From contig MKRJ01000046.1 of assembly GCA_001896885.1 (NCBI GenBank), forward strand, positions 141,788 to 205,787: a stretch of DNA of 64,000 nt. The letters are read 5' to 3'. Below the pieces are notes generated by a model, which saw only the letters and a list, made by a program, of their open reading frames with translations, was not told the origin of the DNA and made no database searches. The stretch comes from Rhizobiales bacterium 65-79 (GTDB lineage: Bacteria; Pseudomonadota; Alphaproteobacteria; Rhizobiales; Rhizobiaceae). Below, one piece after another: positions 44,301-53,673 of this stretch (the stretch's first letter is position 1; each line of letters starts with the position of its first letter). The position numbers were made by a program, and so were the translations under genes.

Positions 44301-45404
44301 TCAGTTGGTGTAGTAGTCGTACTTGCCGTTGTGCCACTTGTACATGACATAGCCCGGCAGCGTGACATCGCCCTTGTCGTTGAACTTGAGATCGCCGAGC
44401 ACGGTCTTGAACGTACCGGCATTCAGCGCCTTCACGACCGGATCGAAATCCGTCTTGCCGGCCGTATTGGCCGCCTGCGCCCAGATCTGGATCGCGGCAT
44501 AGGTGTAGAGCGCGTAGCCCTCGGTGCTCTTGCCGGCGGCCAGCAGTTCGTCCACCACCGGCTTGGCTTCCGGGTTCTTGCGCGGATCGGGCGAGAAGGT
44601 CATCAGCGTGCCTTCGCCGGCGTCGCCGGTGATCGCCCAATACTCGTCGGTGACCAGCGCGTCGCCGGAGACCAGCACCGTGTTCATGCCCTGCTGCACC
44701 ATCTGGCGCTTGATGAGGCCGGCTTCGGTGTGATAGCCGCCGTCATAGAGCACGTCGATGTTGTTCTGCTTCAGCTTCGAGACCAGCGCCGTGTAGTCTT
44801 TTTCGCCGGCGGTGTAGGACTCGACCATCGCCGGCTTGCCGCCGAGCTTCTCGTAGTTTTCCTGCGTGGCGTCGGCGAGACCCTTGCCGTAGGCGGTCTT
44901 GTCGTTGATGAAGGCGATCTTCTTGCCCTTGAAGTGATCCATCAGGAACTTCGCGGCGACGATGCCCTGCTGGTCGTCACGGCCGCAGACGCGGAAGATG
45001 CCCGGCCCCGGACGCTCGTCGGTGAACTTGGGATTGGTCGAAGCCGGCGAGATCTGCACGATGTTCGAGTCGGCATAGACCGCGGAAGCCGGGATCGACG
45101 AGCCGGAGCAGAAATGCCCGGCAACGAAGACCACGCCCTCACCGGCGAACTGGTTGGCGACCGCGACGGCCTGCTTGGGGTCGCATGCGTCGTCGCCGAC
45201 CACCAGCTTCAGTTTCTGGCCGAGGACGCCGCCCGCCTTGTTGATGTCGGCGACCGCCTGCTCGGCGCCGCCCTTCATCTGCTGGCCGAACGCGGCATAT
45301 TGGCCGGTCATCGGGCCCGCAGTCGCGATGGTGATATCGGCCCAGGCGGCCGAACCGCTCATCGTAAAGGCGAGAGCGACGCTCGCAAAAAGTACCTTTT
45401 TCAT
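44301..45404 (-). CDS. livK: Branched-chain amino-acid ABC transporter, substrate-binding protein
   Basis: The 367-residue product starts with a signal peptide (MKKVLFASVALAFTMSGSAAWA, cleaved before DITIATAGPMTG). The type I periplasmic-binding fold follows with GHFCSGSSIPASAVYADSNI and the ligand-site region TSxNPKF/RVCGRDDQQG. It delivers Leu/Ile/Val or related amino acids to the membrane complex. It is the last gene of the liv cluster, separated by 159 bp from the DUF6867 gene, so it probably has its own promoter and higher expression. Confidence 0.94.
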   Translation of the reverse strand: MKKVLFASVALAFTMSGSAAWADITIATAGPMTGQYAAFGQQMKGGAEQAVADINKAGGVLGQKLKLVVGDDACDPKQAVAVANQFAGEGVVFVAGHFCSGSSIPASAVYADSNIVQISPASTNPKFTDERPGPGIFRVCGRDDQQGIVAAKFLMDHFKGKKIAFINDKTAYGKGLADATQENYEKLGGKPAMVESYTAGEKDYTALVSKLKQNNIDVLYDGGYHTEAGLIKRQMVQQGMNTVLVSGDALVTDEYWAITGDAGEGTLMTFSPDPRKNPEAKPVVDELLAAGKSTEGYALYTYAAIQIWAQAANTAGKTDFDPVVKALNAGTFKTVLGDLKFNDKGDVTLPGYVMYKWHNGKYDYYTN

Positions 45405-45563
45405 GTTGACTCCCTTGTAACACCCCAGAGGTTCCTATCGCCGCCCGGAAAAGGTGTTCGTTGTTTCCGGTCGGCCGACGCGGGCTCCCTGTCCCGCTTG
45501 ACCGGCATGAAAGCCCAATTTCTTACCGAAATAAAGGCTCCACCCCGATTAATAGTGAATGCG

Positions 45564-45917
45564 TCAGGTCTTGCGCGCCCAGGCGGCAGGTCCGCTGCGC
45601 CGGTATTCGAAGCTGTACTGTGTGGTCATCTGCCTGGCCCGGGTAACCTGACGACCGATGAAGGCGATGATGAGAAGAATGATGAGATCGACGATGTAGT
45701 ATTGGAGCGAAAGCAGCGTGCCGTTGAAAAGCGCATAATGGATGAACCGGCAGGCGGCGGTCAGCAGGACCATGTAGATCGCCAGCTGGACGTTGCTGTT
45801 CCAGGAGCGCGCCACGGCACGGCCCGTAAGATAGGCGGCGGCGCCGGCCAGGATGACGGTCACGAAGAAAAACTCCCAGAACGACACTTCCCATAACAGG
45901 CCGTTTTCCTTGACCAT
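45564..45917 (-). CDS. Small membrane protein of the liv operon (DUF6867-like)
   Basis: The 117-residue product has three hydrophobic segments (about 14-34, 44-64 and 70-92) and a basic C-terminus ending RRSGPAAWARKT. It lies 9 bp downstream of livF and is evidently part of the same operon. Proteins of this type recur in liv operons of Rhizobiales; I recall them under DUF6867, with no assigned role. Confidence 0.75.
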   Translation of the reverse strand: MVKENGLLWEVSFWEFFFVTVILAGAAAYLTGRAVARSWNSNVQLAIYMVLLTAACRFIHYALFNGTLLSLQYYIVDLIILLIIAFIGRQVTRARQMTTQYSFEYRRSGPAAWARKT

Positions 45918-45926
45918 TCTATCCTC

Positions 45927-46652
45927 TCAATGCCTGCCGCCTTCGAGATAGGCCGCGCGGACCTCCTCCCGCTTCAAAAGCTCGGCGCCCGTCCCGCTCA
46001 TGGTGATGGCGCCGTTCACCATCACATGGCCGCGATGCGCGAGCTTCAGCGCATGGAACGCGTTCTGCTCGACCAGGAAGACCGTCAGCCCCTCGTTCCG
46101 GTTGAGTTCCCGAATGGCCTCGAAAATCTGCTTCACCACCAGCGGCGCCAGGCCGAGCGACGGTTCGTCGAGGAGAAGCAGCGTCGGGCGGCTCATCAGG
46201 GCGCGGCCGATCGCCAGCATCTGCTGCTCGCCGCCGGAGAGCGTGCCGCCGCGCTGGCCGGCGCGCTCCTTCAGCCGCGGGAAAAGCGTGAAGACCCGCC
46301 GGACGTCCTCGTCGAAATTCTCCGGAGGTGCGAATGAGGCGCCGATCTGGAGATTCTCCATGACGGTCATCCGCGAAAAGATGCGGCGCCCCTCCGGCGA
46401 TTGCGCGATGCCGAGCCGCATGATCTCGTGTGTGGGCATGTTGGTGATGTCGCGCCCGTCATAGGTGATCTGCCCTGAACGGGCACGCGGGTCGCCGCAG
46501 ATCGTCATCATGAGCGTCGACTTGCCGGCCCCGTTGGCCCCGATCATCGTGACGATCTCGCCACGGTTGACCTCGACGTCGACGCCGCGCAGCGCCATGA
46601 TCTGACCGTAATACGTCTTGACGCCGCGTACCGAGAGAAGGCTTTGGTTCAT
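45927..46652 (-). CDS. livF: Branched-chain amino-acid ABC transporter ATPase LivF
   Basis: The 241-residue product has Walker A GANGAGKSTL near residue 38, signature TLSGGEQQMLAIGRALM near 139, Walker B LLLLDEPSLGLAPL and the H-loop in VFLVEQN. The sequence TYYGQIMALRGVDVEV is typical of LivF. Its start overlaps the livG stop codon by 4 bp (ATGA). Confidence 0.96.
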   Translation of the reverse strand: MNQSLLSVRGVKTYYGQIMALRGVDVEVNRGEIVTMIGANGAGKSTLMMTICGDPRARSGQITYDGRDITNMPTHEIMRLGIAQSPEGRRIFSRMTVMENLQIGASFAPPENFDEDVRRVFTLFPRLKERAGQRGGTLSGGEQQMLAIGRALMSRPTLLLLDEPSLGLAPLVVKQIFEAIRELNRNEGLTVFLVEQNAFHALKLAHRGHVMVNGAITMSGTGAELLKREEVRAAYLEGGRH

Positions 46653-47671
46653 GGCTGCGCCGCTCCATCGGAGCCGCCCGGCATGTCAGGCATCGAGCTG
46701 ATCGCCCCCTTCACTTCCGCGGCGACATCCTGTTTCACCGCCGCCACGTCGATCTCCTCCTCGTCGTCGACACCGAGATAGGCGGCGATGACCTTCGGGT
46801 CGGTCCGCACGAAATCGGGGTCCCCGTCGGAAATCTTCACGCCGTAGTCGAGCACCACGATATGGTCCGAAATCTCCATGACGACGCCCATGTCGTGTTC
46901 GATGAGCAGGATCGACGTGTCGTGCTCGTCACGGATGAATTTCAGGAGTTCGTTGAGTTCCGCCGATTCACGCGGGTTGAGACCGGCCGCCGGCTCGTCG
47001 AAGCACAGGAGCTTCGGCCCGGTGCACATGGCGCGGACGATTTCCAGACGACGTTGCGCGCCATAGGGCAGATCGCCGGCCGGATCGTCGGCGCGATCGA
47101 CCAGATTGATCTGCTCGAGCCAGTAGATAGCCTTCTCCACCGCGGCTGCACGAGCCCGCTTGTAGCCCGGCAGGCCGAAAATGCCGCCCAACGTATAGCT
47201 CGACGCGAGCATCAGGGCATTGTGCTGCGCGACAAGCAGGTTCTCGAGAACCGTCATGCCGCTGAAGAGGCGGATGTTCTGGAAGGTTCGCGCCACCTTT
47301 GCCCTGGCCGAGATCTCGTGGTCGGGCATCCGCTCGAGAAGAAAGACGGAGTTGCCGTCCGCCGCCTTGAAGCGCGCGTTGCTTGCCGTCAGTTCGGCGA
47401 CTTCCGTCTCCTGCCGCCCCTGTCCGTGCCGCATCGCTATGCGGCCCTCGGTCGGCTTGTAGAAGCCCGTCACGCAGTTGAAGACGGTCGTCTTTCCGGC
47501 CCCGTTCGGGCCGATCAGCGCGGTGATGTCGCCGCGCCCAACATTGAAGGAAAGGTCGCCCACGGCGACCAGCCCGCCGAAGCGCATCGACAGATGCTCG
47601 ACCGTCAGGATCGGGTCGTCCTCCCACCGGCGAAGCACGGGCTTGCCGGAAGTATTCGGTGCGGCGCTCAT
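46649..47671 (-). CDS. livG: Branched-chain amino-acid ABC transporter ATPase LivG
   Basis: The 340-residue product has Walker A GPNGAGKTTVFNCVTGFYKP near residue 53, LivG-type KVARTFQNIRLFSGMTVLENL, a shifted signature region GAQRRLEIVRAM, Walker B LLCFDEPAAGLNPRES and the C-terminal AYLGVD. It is longer than the usual 255 residues because of an insert near residues 75-115 (QGRQETEVAELTASNARF) and an acidic tail of about 40 residues. Both ends overlap neighbours by 4 bp. Confidence 0.95.
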   Translation of the reverse strand: MSAAPNTSGKPVLRRWEDDPILTVEHLSMRFGGLVAVGDLSFNVGRGDITALIGPNGAGKTTVFNCVTGFYKPTEGRIAMRHGQGRQETEVAELTASNARFKAADGNSVFLLERMPDHEISARAKVARTFQNIRLFSGMTVLENLLVAQHNALMLASSYTLGGIFGLPGYKRARAAAVEKAIYWLEQINLVDRADDPAGDLPYGAQRRLEIVRAMCTGPKLLCFDEPAAGLNPRESAELNELLKFIRDEHDTSILLIEHDMGVVMEISDHIVVLDYGVKISDGDPDFVRTDPKVIAAYLGVDDEEEIDVAAVKQDVAAEVKGAISSMPDMPGGSDGAAQP

Positions 47672-49128
47672 CCGTGTCCCTCGCCCTGCGCGACCAGGTC
47701 GGCGCCGATCCGTTTCTTCTCCTTATAGACGGCGGAAGGCGTTCTGGTGGCGATCAGCCCGCGCGGCTTCCAGACCATGATGATCACCATGGCGAGGCCG
47801 AAGATCAGCATGCGGTACTGGACCGGATCGAAATTGTCTCCGAAGATCGATTTGAGAAAGTCGAGGTTGCGCAGCATCTCGGTGCCGCCGATCATGACGA
47901 TGGCGGCGAGAACGACGCCGAGCTGCGAGCCGAGGCCGCCGAGGACGACGATCGACAGGATGATCGCCGATTCGAGGAAGGTGAAGCTCTCCGGCGAGAT
48001 GAAGCCCTGCCGGGTGGCAAAGAAGGAGCCGGCAAAGCCGCCGAACATGGCGCCGATGGCGAAGGCGGTGAGCTTCGTGTTGCGGGTGTTGATGCCGAGC
48101 GAACGACAGGCGATCTCGTCCTCGCGCAGTGCTTCCCATGCGCGGCCGATCGGCAGCCGGCGCAGCCTGATCGTGATGAAATTGGTGATCAGCGCCATCA
48201 CGAAGATGATGTAGTAGAGGAAGATGAAGCGCTGGATGGGCTGGTAGGGAATGCCGAGGACCGCGTTGATCGTATCGTGGCCCGGGCCGATCTGATAGCC
48301 GAATACCGTCGGTTTCGGAATCCCGGAAATGCCGTCCGGACCGTTGGTGAAACTGTACCAGTTGACAATTACGACGCGGACAATCTCGCCGAAGGCGAGC
48401 GTGACGATCGCCAGATAGTCGCCGCGCAGGCGCAGCACCGGAAAGCCGAGGATGATGCCCCAGGTCGCGGCGAGAATGCCGGCAAGCGGCAATGCGATCC
48501 AGAAGCCGACGAAATGGAAGTAGTGAGCCAGAAGCGCGAAGGAATAAGCGCCGACCGCGTAGAAGGCGACGTAGCCAAGATCGAGCAGACCGGCGAGCCC
48601 GACAACGATGTTCAGGCCCCATCCGAGCATGATGTAGGTCATGATCAGGACGGCCATGTCGATGAACTGGCGTTCGCGCTGCGGCATGAAGGTGGTGAAG
48701 AAGAACGGCAGCACGACCGCGAAGGCGAAGAGGGCCCAGGTCAGCACCTTGCCCACCGTCGGCATGATCTCGGCGATCTTTCCGGCTTCGGCGCGCGCCT
48801 TCCGCTTCACCGGCCGTTTGGCCTTGAAGAAGAAGACGTTGAGGAGCAGCCTGACGCCGAAGACGATGATGATCGAGATGATCCAGGCGCGCCAGCGCGT
48901 CATGATGTCGAGCCCGCCGGGGGCTATTTCCGTATGCAGGCCGATGAAGAAGAAACCGAGCACCGCTGCGAGCAGCCCCGTCAGCCCGGCATCCTTCAAC
49001 GAATCGTAGAAGCTTGCCGACCGCTCCGGCGGAGGCGCCTGGAAGGCGCTTGCCCGGTCTTCGCCGAGGGCCTGGGCGCCCTCCGGATTGATTTCCGAGG
49101 CGGGCACGTTCTCGTTGCCGGCAGCCAT
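47668..49128 (-). CDS. livM: Branched-chain amino-acid ABC transporter permease LivM
   Basis: The 486-residue product has an N-terminal hydrophilic head and three extra membrane segments (residues about 45-160) before the conserved LivM core: MTYIMLGWGLNIVVGLAGLLDLGYVAFYAVGAY, FPVLRLRGDYLAIVTLAFGEIVR and the ABC-coupling loop GRAWEALREDEIACRSLGIN. Start and stop each overlap adjacent liv genes (ATGA with livH and livG). Confidence 0.95.
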   Translation of the reverse strand: MAAGNENVPASEINPEGAQALGEDRASAFQAPPPERSASFYDSLKDAGLTGLLAAVLGFFFIGLHTEIAPGGLDIMTRWRAWIISIIIVFGVRLLLNVFFFKAKRPVKRKARAEAGKIAEIMPTVGKVLTWALFAFAVVLPFFFTTFMPQRERQFIDMAVLIMTYIMLGWGLNIVVGLAGLLDLGYVAFYAVGAYSFALLAHYFHFVGFWIALPLAGILAATWGIILGFPVLRLRGDYLAIVTLAFGEIVRVVIVNWYSFTNGPDGISGIPKPTVFGYQIGPGHDTINAVLGIPYQPIQRFIFLYYIIFVMALITNFITIRLRRLPIGRAWEALREDEIACRSLGINTRNTKLTAFAIGAMFGGFAGSFFATRQGFISPESFTFLESAIILSIVVLGGLGSQLGVVLAAIVMIGGTEMLRNLDFLKSIFGDNFDPVQYRMLIFGLAMVIIMVWKPRGLIATRTPSAVYKEKKRIGADLVAQGEGHG

Positions 49129-50054
49129 CAGACCTTCTCCACCTCGGGCCTGCCGAGTATGCCGGACGGCAGGAAAATCAGGACGATCGCGAGGATCGAG
49201 AACGCCGCCACGTCCTTGTACTCGACCGTGAAATAGGCGGACCAGAAGACTTCGATCAGCCCGATCGCCAAGCCGCCCAGCATGGCGCCGGGCAGCGAGC
49301 CGATGCCGCCGAGCACGGCGGCGGTGAATGCCTTAACGCCGGCAAGGAAGCCGATATAGAAGTCGATGACGCCGTAGAGAAGCAGGAACATCAGGCCGGC
49401 GACGGCAGCGAGCGCCGCGCCCATGACGAAGGTCAGCGAGATCGTGCGGTCGACATTGACGCCGAGCAGCGCCGCCATCTTGGTGTCCTGCTCGCAGGCG
49501 CGCTGTGCGCGGCCGAGCGGCGTCTTGATGATGAACAGCGTGAACACGCCCATCAGGATCAGCGTCGTCACGATGATGATGATCTGCATGTAGGAGAGTT
49601 CGACGTTGATGCCGTCGGTCGGGCTGGCATGGAAGATACGGATGCCGCCCGTGATCTGCGGCGGCAGCGGTTTGACGCGGGCGCCCTGCGTTACCTGCAC
49701 GAAGTTCTGCAGCGTGATCGACATGCCGATGGCGGTGATGAGCGGCGCCAGCCGGAACGAGCCGCGCAGCGGCCGGTAGGCGAGGCGCTCCACCGTCCAG
49801 CCCCAGGCGGCGGTGAAGAGCATCGCCACGATGACGACGATCAGGAGCACCACGGGCAGGAAGGCGAAGCCGAACACCGTCGTCAGGATCAGGAAAGTGG
49901 CGAGCGCGATGAACGAACCGACCATGAAGATGTCGCCATGGGCGAAGTTGATCATGCCGATGATGCCATAGACCATCGTATAGCCGATCGCGATCAGCCC
50001 GTAGATCGACCCCAGTGTCAGCCCGTTGATAAGCTGCTGGACGAAATAATGCAT
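49128..50054 (-). CDS. livH: Branched-chain amino-acid ABC transporter permease LivH
   Basis: The 308-residue product is a standard LivH: QQLINGLTLGSIYGLIAIGYTMVYGIIGMINFAHGDIFMVGSF at the N-terminus, GWTVERLAYRPLR, the coupling loop KTPLGRAQRACEQDTKMAALLGVNVDR and AFTAAVLGGIGSLPGAMLGG. It is first in the operon livH-livM-livG-livF-DUF6867-(livK), read leftward. Confidence 0.96.
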   Translation of the reverse strand: MHYFVQQLINGLTLGSIYGLIAIGYTMVYGIIGMINFAHGDIFMVGSFIALATFLILTTVFGFAFLPVVLLIVVIVAMLFTAAWGWTVERLAYRPLRGSFRLAPLITAIGMSITLQNFVQVTQGARVKPLPPQITGGIRIFHASPTDGINVELSYMQIIIIVTTLILMGVFTLFIIKTPLGRAQRACEQDTKMAALLGVNVDRTISLTFVMGAALAAVAGLMFLLLYGVIDFYIGFLAGVKAFTAAVLGGIGSLPGAMLGGLAIGLIEVFWSAYFTVEYKDVAAFSILAIVLIFLPSGILGRPEVEKV

Positions 50055-50379
50055 AGGTTGCTGGCTCCCCTGGAACGTCGCCGAGCCGGCGCGTCCCTTT
50101 TTGTTCCCCAGGTCGTCTTTAGTTTCCCTAGTCCTAGCCCTTCGATCCCGGATTGCAACCGGCTTTTCGGCCGACCGCCCGCTTTTCAGGGCATCCTAGC
50201 GGGCTGCCCCGCCATCGCCGAAATTCCCGCCATCCTCTGGACCAGCCCGGAAGCTAGCACTGGCATAGCGCAATGTCCTTGCGTCAAACTCCGATTTTCA
50301 CAGCTATCGTTCCGATTTTTCCCGATTTCGGGCAGGATTTTGGCGAATCCTTGCGTCTTTTACGCGGTCGCAGGCCTGT
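50055..50379. other. Intergenic region between the hyp operon and livH
   Basis: These 325 bp separate the end of the hydroxyproline operon from livH, both leftward. It must hold the livH promoter. GC is lower near 50100-50140 and 50270-50350. No gene, clear terminator or repeat was recognised. Confidence 0.5.
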
Positions 50380-51381
50380 TCAGTTGACGACGAAGCCATG
50401 GGCAAAGGGGTCCCGGTCATCGATGAAGATGGTGTTCAAGCCGGTCATGCGCGCCCAGCCGCCGATCGACGGGACGATGGCGCGCCTGTTCGCCACTATG
50501 GTCTCGGCTTCGACCCGTCCCCTGAACAGCGAGCCGATGATCGATTCATGGACGAAACCGTCGCCGGCCTTCAATTTGCCCTTGGCGTGAAGCTGCGCCA
50601 TCCGCGCCGAGGTGCCGGTGCCGCAGGGCGACCGGTCGATGGCCTTGTCTCCGTAGAACACGGCGTTGCGGGCGTCGGCCTCGCTGTTCGTCGGCTTTCC
50701 CGTCCATAATATGTGCGAGAGCCGGTTGATCTCGGGGTGCTCCGGATGGGCGAAGCTGTAGCTTTCGTTCAGACGGCTGCGCAGGACCGGGCTCCAGGCG
50801 ACGAGGTCGCCCGCCGAATGATCGGCCATGTCGCGGTAATTTTCCTGCGGCTCCACGATGGCGTAGAAATTGCCGCCATAGGCGACATCCACCTTGAGCG
50901 GCCCAAGCACCGGGCATTCCACGGAAAGCCCCTCGGCGTAGAGGAAGGCCGGGACGTTGATGATGCGCACCTCCTCCACATATTGTCCTTCCTGCCGGTA
51001 TTCGGCGACCACCAGCCCGGCCGGAGTGTCGAGCCTCAGCACGCCCGGCGTCTTCGGCTTCACCAGGCCGTTCTCGATCGCCATGGTAACCGTACCGATG
51101 GTCCCGTGGCCGCACATCGGCAGGCAGCCCGAGGTCTCGATGAAGAGGATGGCGATATCGCAATCCTCGCGCGTCGGCGGGTAGAGGATCGAGCCGGACA
51201 TGATGTCGTGGCCGCGCGGCTCGAACATCAGGCCGGTGCGGATCCAGTCATATTCGGCAAGGAAATGCGCCCGCCGCTCCAGCATGGTCGCGCCGTGAAG
51301 CTGCGGCCCCCCACCGGCCACCAGCCGGACCGGATTGCCGCAGGTGTGACCGTCGATGCAGAAGAAGGAATGGCGCGCCAC
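50380..51381 (-). CDS. 4-hydroxyproline 2-epimerase (proline racemase family)
   Basis: The 333-residue product has the two catalytic cysteines of racemases/epimerases: Cys90 in GCLPMCGHGTIG and Cys253 in DRSPCGTGTSA. Both being Cys favours epimerisation over the dehydratase variant that has Thr. The start is GTG at 51381 (MARHSFFCIDGHTCGNPVRLV), 8 bp after the upstream oxidoreductase stop codon. With that oxidoreductase, a DapA-type deaminase and a GntR regulator it makes up a hydroxyproline degradation set: trans-4-hydroxy-L-proline to cis-4-hydroxy-D-proline is its step (HypRE-type). Confidence 0.9.
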   Translation of the reverse strand: MARHSFFCIDGHTCGNPVRLVAGGGPQLHGATMLERRAHFLAEYDWIRTGLMFEPRGHDIMSGSILYPPTREDCDIAILFIETSGCLPMCGHGTIGTVTMAIENGLVKPKTPGVLRLDTPAGLVVAEYRQEGQYVEEVRIINVPAFLYAEGLSVECPVLGPLKVDVAYGGNFYAIVEPQENYRDMADHSAGDLVAWSPVLRSRLNESYSFAHPEHPEINRLSHILWTGKPTNSEADARNAVFYGDKAIDRSPCGTGTSARMAQLHAKGKLKAGDGFVHESIIGSLFRGRVEAETIVANRRAIVPSIGGWARMTGLNTIFIDDRDPFAHGFVVN

Positions 51382-51389
51382 GATAGCCT

Positions 51390-52703
51390 CTAGAAACGCG
51401 TTGGAAGGAATGGCGACAGATCGATTGGCGGAGCCTCGCCCGAAACGAGGTGGCGGATCAAGCGTCCCGTCGCCGCGGCCTGGGTCAATCCGAGATGGCC
51501 ATGGCCGAAAGCATAATAGACATTGGCGCGGGAGGCGCGCCCGATGACCGGCAGCGAATCCGGCAGCGACGGACGATAGCCCATCCATTCGCGGCCGCCT
51601 TCGGTCTTCAGGCCGGGCAGGAATTGCTTCGCCTTTTCCAGCATCGCCCTGGAACGGGCATAGTTCGGCGGCCGCTTTAGTCCGGCAAGTTCCACCGCGC
51701 CGCCCACCCTCAGCCCCGTTTCGAGCGGCGTAATGACGAAGCCGTGGCCGGAAAAGATCAACTGCCGCTTCACGTCGAAAGCGTCGGCCGGAAGCGTCGT
51801 GTTGTAGCCCCGCTCGGTCTCGAGCGGGATCGCGTCGCCGAAACGCCGCGCCCAAAGATGCGACCATGCACCGGCCGCAACGATGAGGATGGCGGCGTCG
51901 ACGGCGGTTCCATCCGCGAGGCGGACCGATGCTCCGTGGCCATTGGGCGCCGCTTCGACGACGCCGCCTTTCAGGAGGCGCGCGCCCTTGCTCTCGGCAT
52001 AGGCCCAGATCGCCTTGCCGAGAAGCTTCGGGTCGGCAACGGTCTTCCAGCCGGGCACGAACGTGCCCTTCACGAAGCGCGGCGACAGGCCCGGCTGCAG
52101 CCCGGCCAGTTCCTCCCCGGCGACGTGACGGAAGCCGATGCCGTAGCGCTCGCGCGCGGCCCAGCCGGGCAGAGAAGCCGAAAATTCGGCCTCGGATTCG
52201 TAGAGCTCCAGCGAGCCGTCCTCGCGCAGCATGGAGCGCGTGCGGGAACGCTCCATCAGCGCCGTCCATTCAGCCTCGGCGAGCTTCATGAGCGATGCCT
52301 GCGCAGCCAATGCTTTATCATAGCCGCCCTGCCCGGCGCGCCAGAAGCGCCAGAGCCACGGCAGGAGATGCGGCAGGTAGGAAGGCGGGATGGAAAGCGG
52401 GCCGAGCGGATCGAACAGCCATTTCGGCAGATTGCGGATCATGCCCTTCTGCGCCAGCGGCAGCACGTCGGAAAAGGCGAAGGCCGCGGCATTGCCGGAA
52501 CTCGTCTCCTCGCAGATGCCGGTGCGGTCGATGACGGTCACGGAGCGCCCTGCCTCGGAAAGACAGGCGGCGGCGCAGATGCCGACGATGCCGGCGCCGA
52601 TGATGAGGATTTCGTTTCCTTCTCCCTGCCTGCGGGAAGAAGGTGTCCTAGGGGCGGACGAGGGGTCGATATTTTCCGTCGCTGATCTTCTTTCGCTGGC
52701 CAT
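51390..52703 (-). CDS. FAD-dependent D-amino-acid (cis-4-hydroxy-D-proline) oxidoreductase
   Basis: The 437-residue product has the dinucleotide-binding motif GAGIVG at residues 36-41 and the DAO/DadA fold blocks ETSSGNAAAFAFSDVLPLA, GGVVEAAPNGHGASVRLADG, AAGAWSHLWARRFG and GYRPSLPDSLPVIGRA. It is HypO-like by context, oxidising cis-4-hydroxy-D-proline to the pyrroline. The N-terminus is odd: about 30 residues (MASERRSATENIDPSS... RRQGEGN) precede the fold and are partly encoded by a REP-like element, so the N-terminal extension is probably recent. ATG at 52703 is preceded by GGAG. Confidence 0.87.
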   Translation of the reverse strand: MASERRSATENIDPSSAPRTPSSRRQGEGNEILIIGAGIVGICAAACLSEAGRSVTVIDRTGICEETSSGNAAAFAFSDVLPLAQKGMIRNLPKWLFDPLGPLSIPPSYLPHLLPWLWRFWRAGQGGYDKALAAQASLMKLAEAEWTALMERSRTRSMLREDGSLELYESEAEFSASLPGWAARERYGIGFRHVAGEELAGLQPGLSPRFVKGTFVPGWKTVADPKLLGKAIWAYAESKGARLLKGGVVEAAPNGHGASVRLADGTAVDAAILIVAAGAWSHLWARRFGDAIPLETERGYNTTLPADAFDVKRQLIFSGHGFVITPLETGLRVGGAVELAGLKRPPNYARSRAMLEKAKQFLPGLKTEGGREWMGYRPSLPDSLPVIGRASRANVYYAFGHGHLGLTQAAATGRLIRHLVSGEAPPIDLSPFLPTRF

Positions 52704-52760
52704 GCCGCTCCGCCCCTCGTCTGGCTGCCGCCATCTTCTCCCCGCGAGCTTGGAGAAGAA
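52618..52760. repeat. REP-like repeat pair reaching into the oxidoreductase gene
   Basis: CCTTCTCCCTGCCTGCGGGA at 52618-52637 forms one hairpin inside the coding sequence. CATCTTCTCCCCGCGAGCTT at about 52731-52750 with GGAGAAGA forms the other, outside it. GACGAGGGG occurs in both in opposite orientation (52657 and 52718), making an inverted pair around the start codon at 52703. Confidence 0.75.
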
Positions 52761-52765
52761 AGTCT

Positions 52766-53659
52766 TCAAAGCGTCGGCAGCTTCGGCCGGTTCGCCAGCG
52801 CGTCCTTGACGATCTTTTCCACCCGCGCGCGTTCCGCGCCCGCGAGCGGCTGGCGCGGCATGCGCACCCGCTCGTTCGAGCCGATCGCGTGGACCTCGGC
52901 AAGCTTGATGTTCTGGACCAGATAGGTCGAGACGTCGAGATCGAGCAGCGGCCGGAACCAGCGGTAGAGCGAAAGCGCCTCCGCCGTCCTTCCGGCCTTG
53001 ACCAGCCGATAGACCGCGACCGTCTCCGCCGGGAAGGCGGTGACCAGCCCCGCGACCCACCCGACCGCGCCGACCGACAGCGCCTCGAAAGCCAGATTGT
53101 CGACGCCGGTGAAGAGATCGAAGCGATCGCCGAAACGGTTGATGATGTCGATCGAGCGGCGGATATCGTCGGAGGATTCCTTGATGGCGACGAAATGCTC
53201 GTCCCCGGCCAGTTCCTCCATGATGTCGAGCGTGACGTCGACCCGGTAGGCGATGCGGTTGGAATAGACCATCACCGGCAGGCCGCCGGCGGCCGCGACC
53301 GCCCTCAGCGTATCGGCGGTCTCGCGCGGGTTGGTGTGGTAGATCGGGCTCGGTACGATCATCAGCCCGTCGGCGCCCGCCTTGGCGGCCCGCCTGGCAA
53401 GCGACACCGCGTCGCGGGTTGCCGCCTCGTTGACGGTGAGCAGCGCCGGCTTGCCACCTGTCGCACCCTTCATCGTCTTGAAGACGGCCAGCTTCTCGTC
53501 ATGCGAGAGCATGGGCCCTTCGCCGAGCGAGCCGCAGGCGATCAGCCCGTCGCATCCGGCTTCCATGAGAAGCCCGAAGCAGCGCTCCATCTCCGCATGG
53601 TCCAGCTCGTCGCCGGGGGTGAATTTGGTAGTGACGGCGGGCATGACGCCTGACCACAT
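52766..53659 (-). CDS. DapA-family lyase, probably pyrroline-4-hydroxy-2-carboxylate deaminase
   Basis: The 297-residue product is a class I aldolase-fold DapA-type enzyme: GSLGEGPMLSHDEK near residue 43, YHTNPRETADTLRAV, the Schiff-base Lys160 in EHFVAIKESSDDIRR and GVDNLAFEALSVGAVGWVAGL. Next to a hydroxyproline epimerase and D-amino-acid oxidase it is best read as HypD, which deaminates the pyrroline to 2-oxoglutarate semialdehyde. It is the first gene of the leftward operon, directly behind the GntR-type operator. Confidence 0.88.
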   Translation of the reverse strand: MWSGVMPAVTTKFTPGDELDHAEMERCFGLLMEAGCDGLIACGSLGEGPMLSHDEKLAVFKTMKGATGGKPALLTVNEAATRDAVSLARRAAKAGADGLMIVPSPIYHTNPRETADTLRAVAAAGGLPVMVYSNRIAYRVDVTLDIMEELAGDEHFVAIKESSDDIRRSIDIINRFGDRFDLFTGVDNLAFEALSVGAVGWVAGLVTAFPAETVAVYRLVKAGRTAEALSLYRWFRPLLDLDVSTYLVQNIKLAEVHAIGSNERVRMPRQPLAGAERARVEKIVKDALANRPKLPTL

Positions 53660-53673
53660 GGCCTTGTCTCCTC

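Noticed and set aside
42669..45896. 1075-codon open frame antisense to pyruvate carboxylase and livK
   Set aside because: It crosses two well-supported genes and the livK terminator, with a composition (Arg/Asp/Gly/His) typical of antisense shadows.
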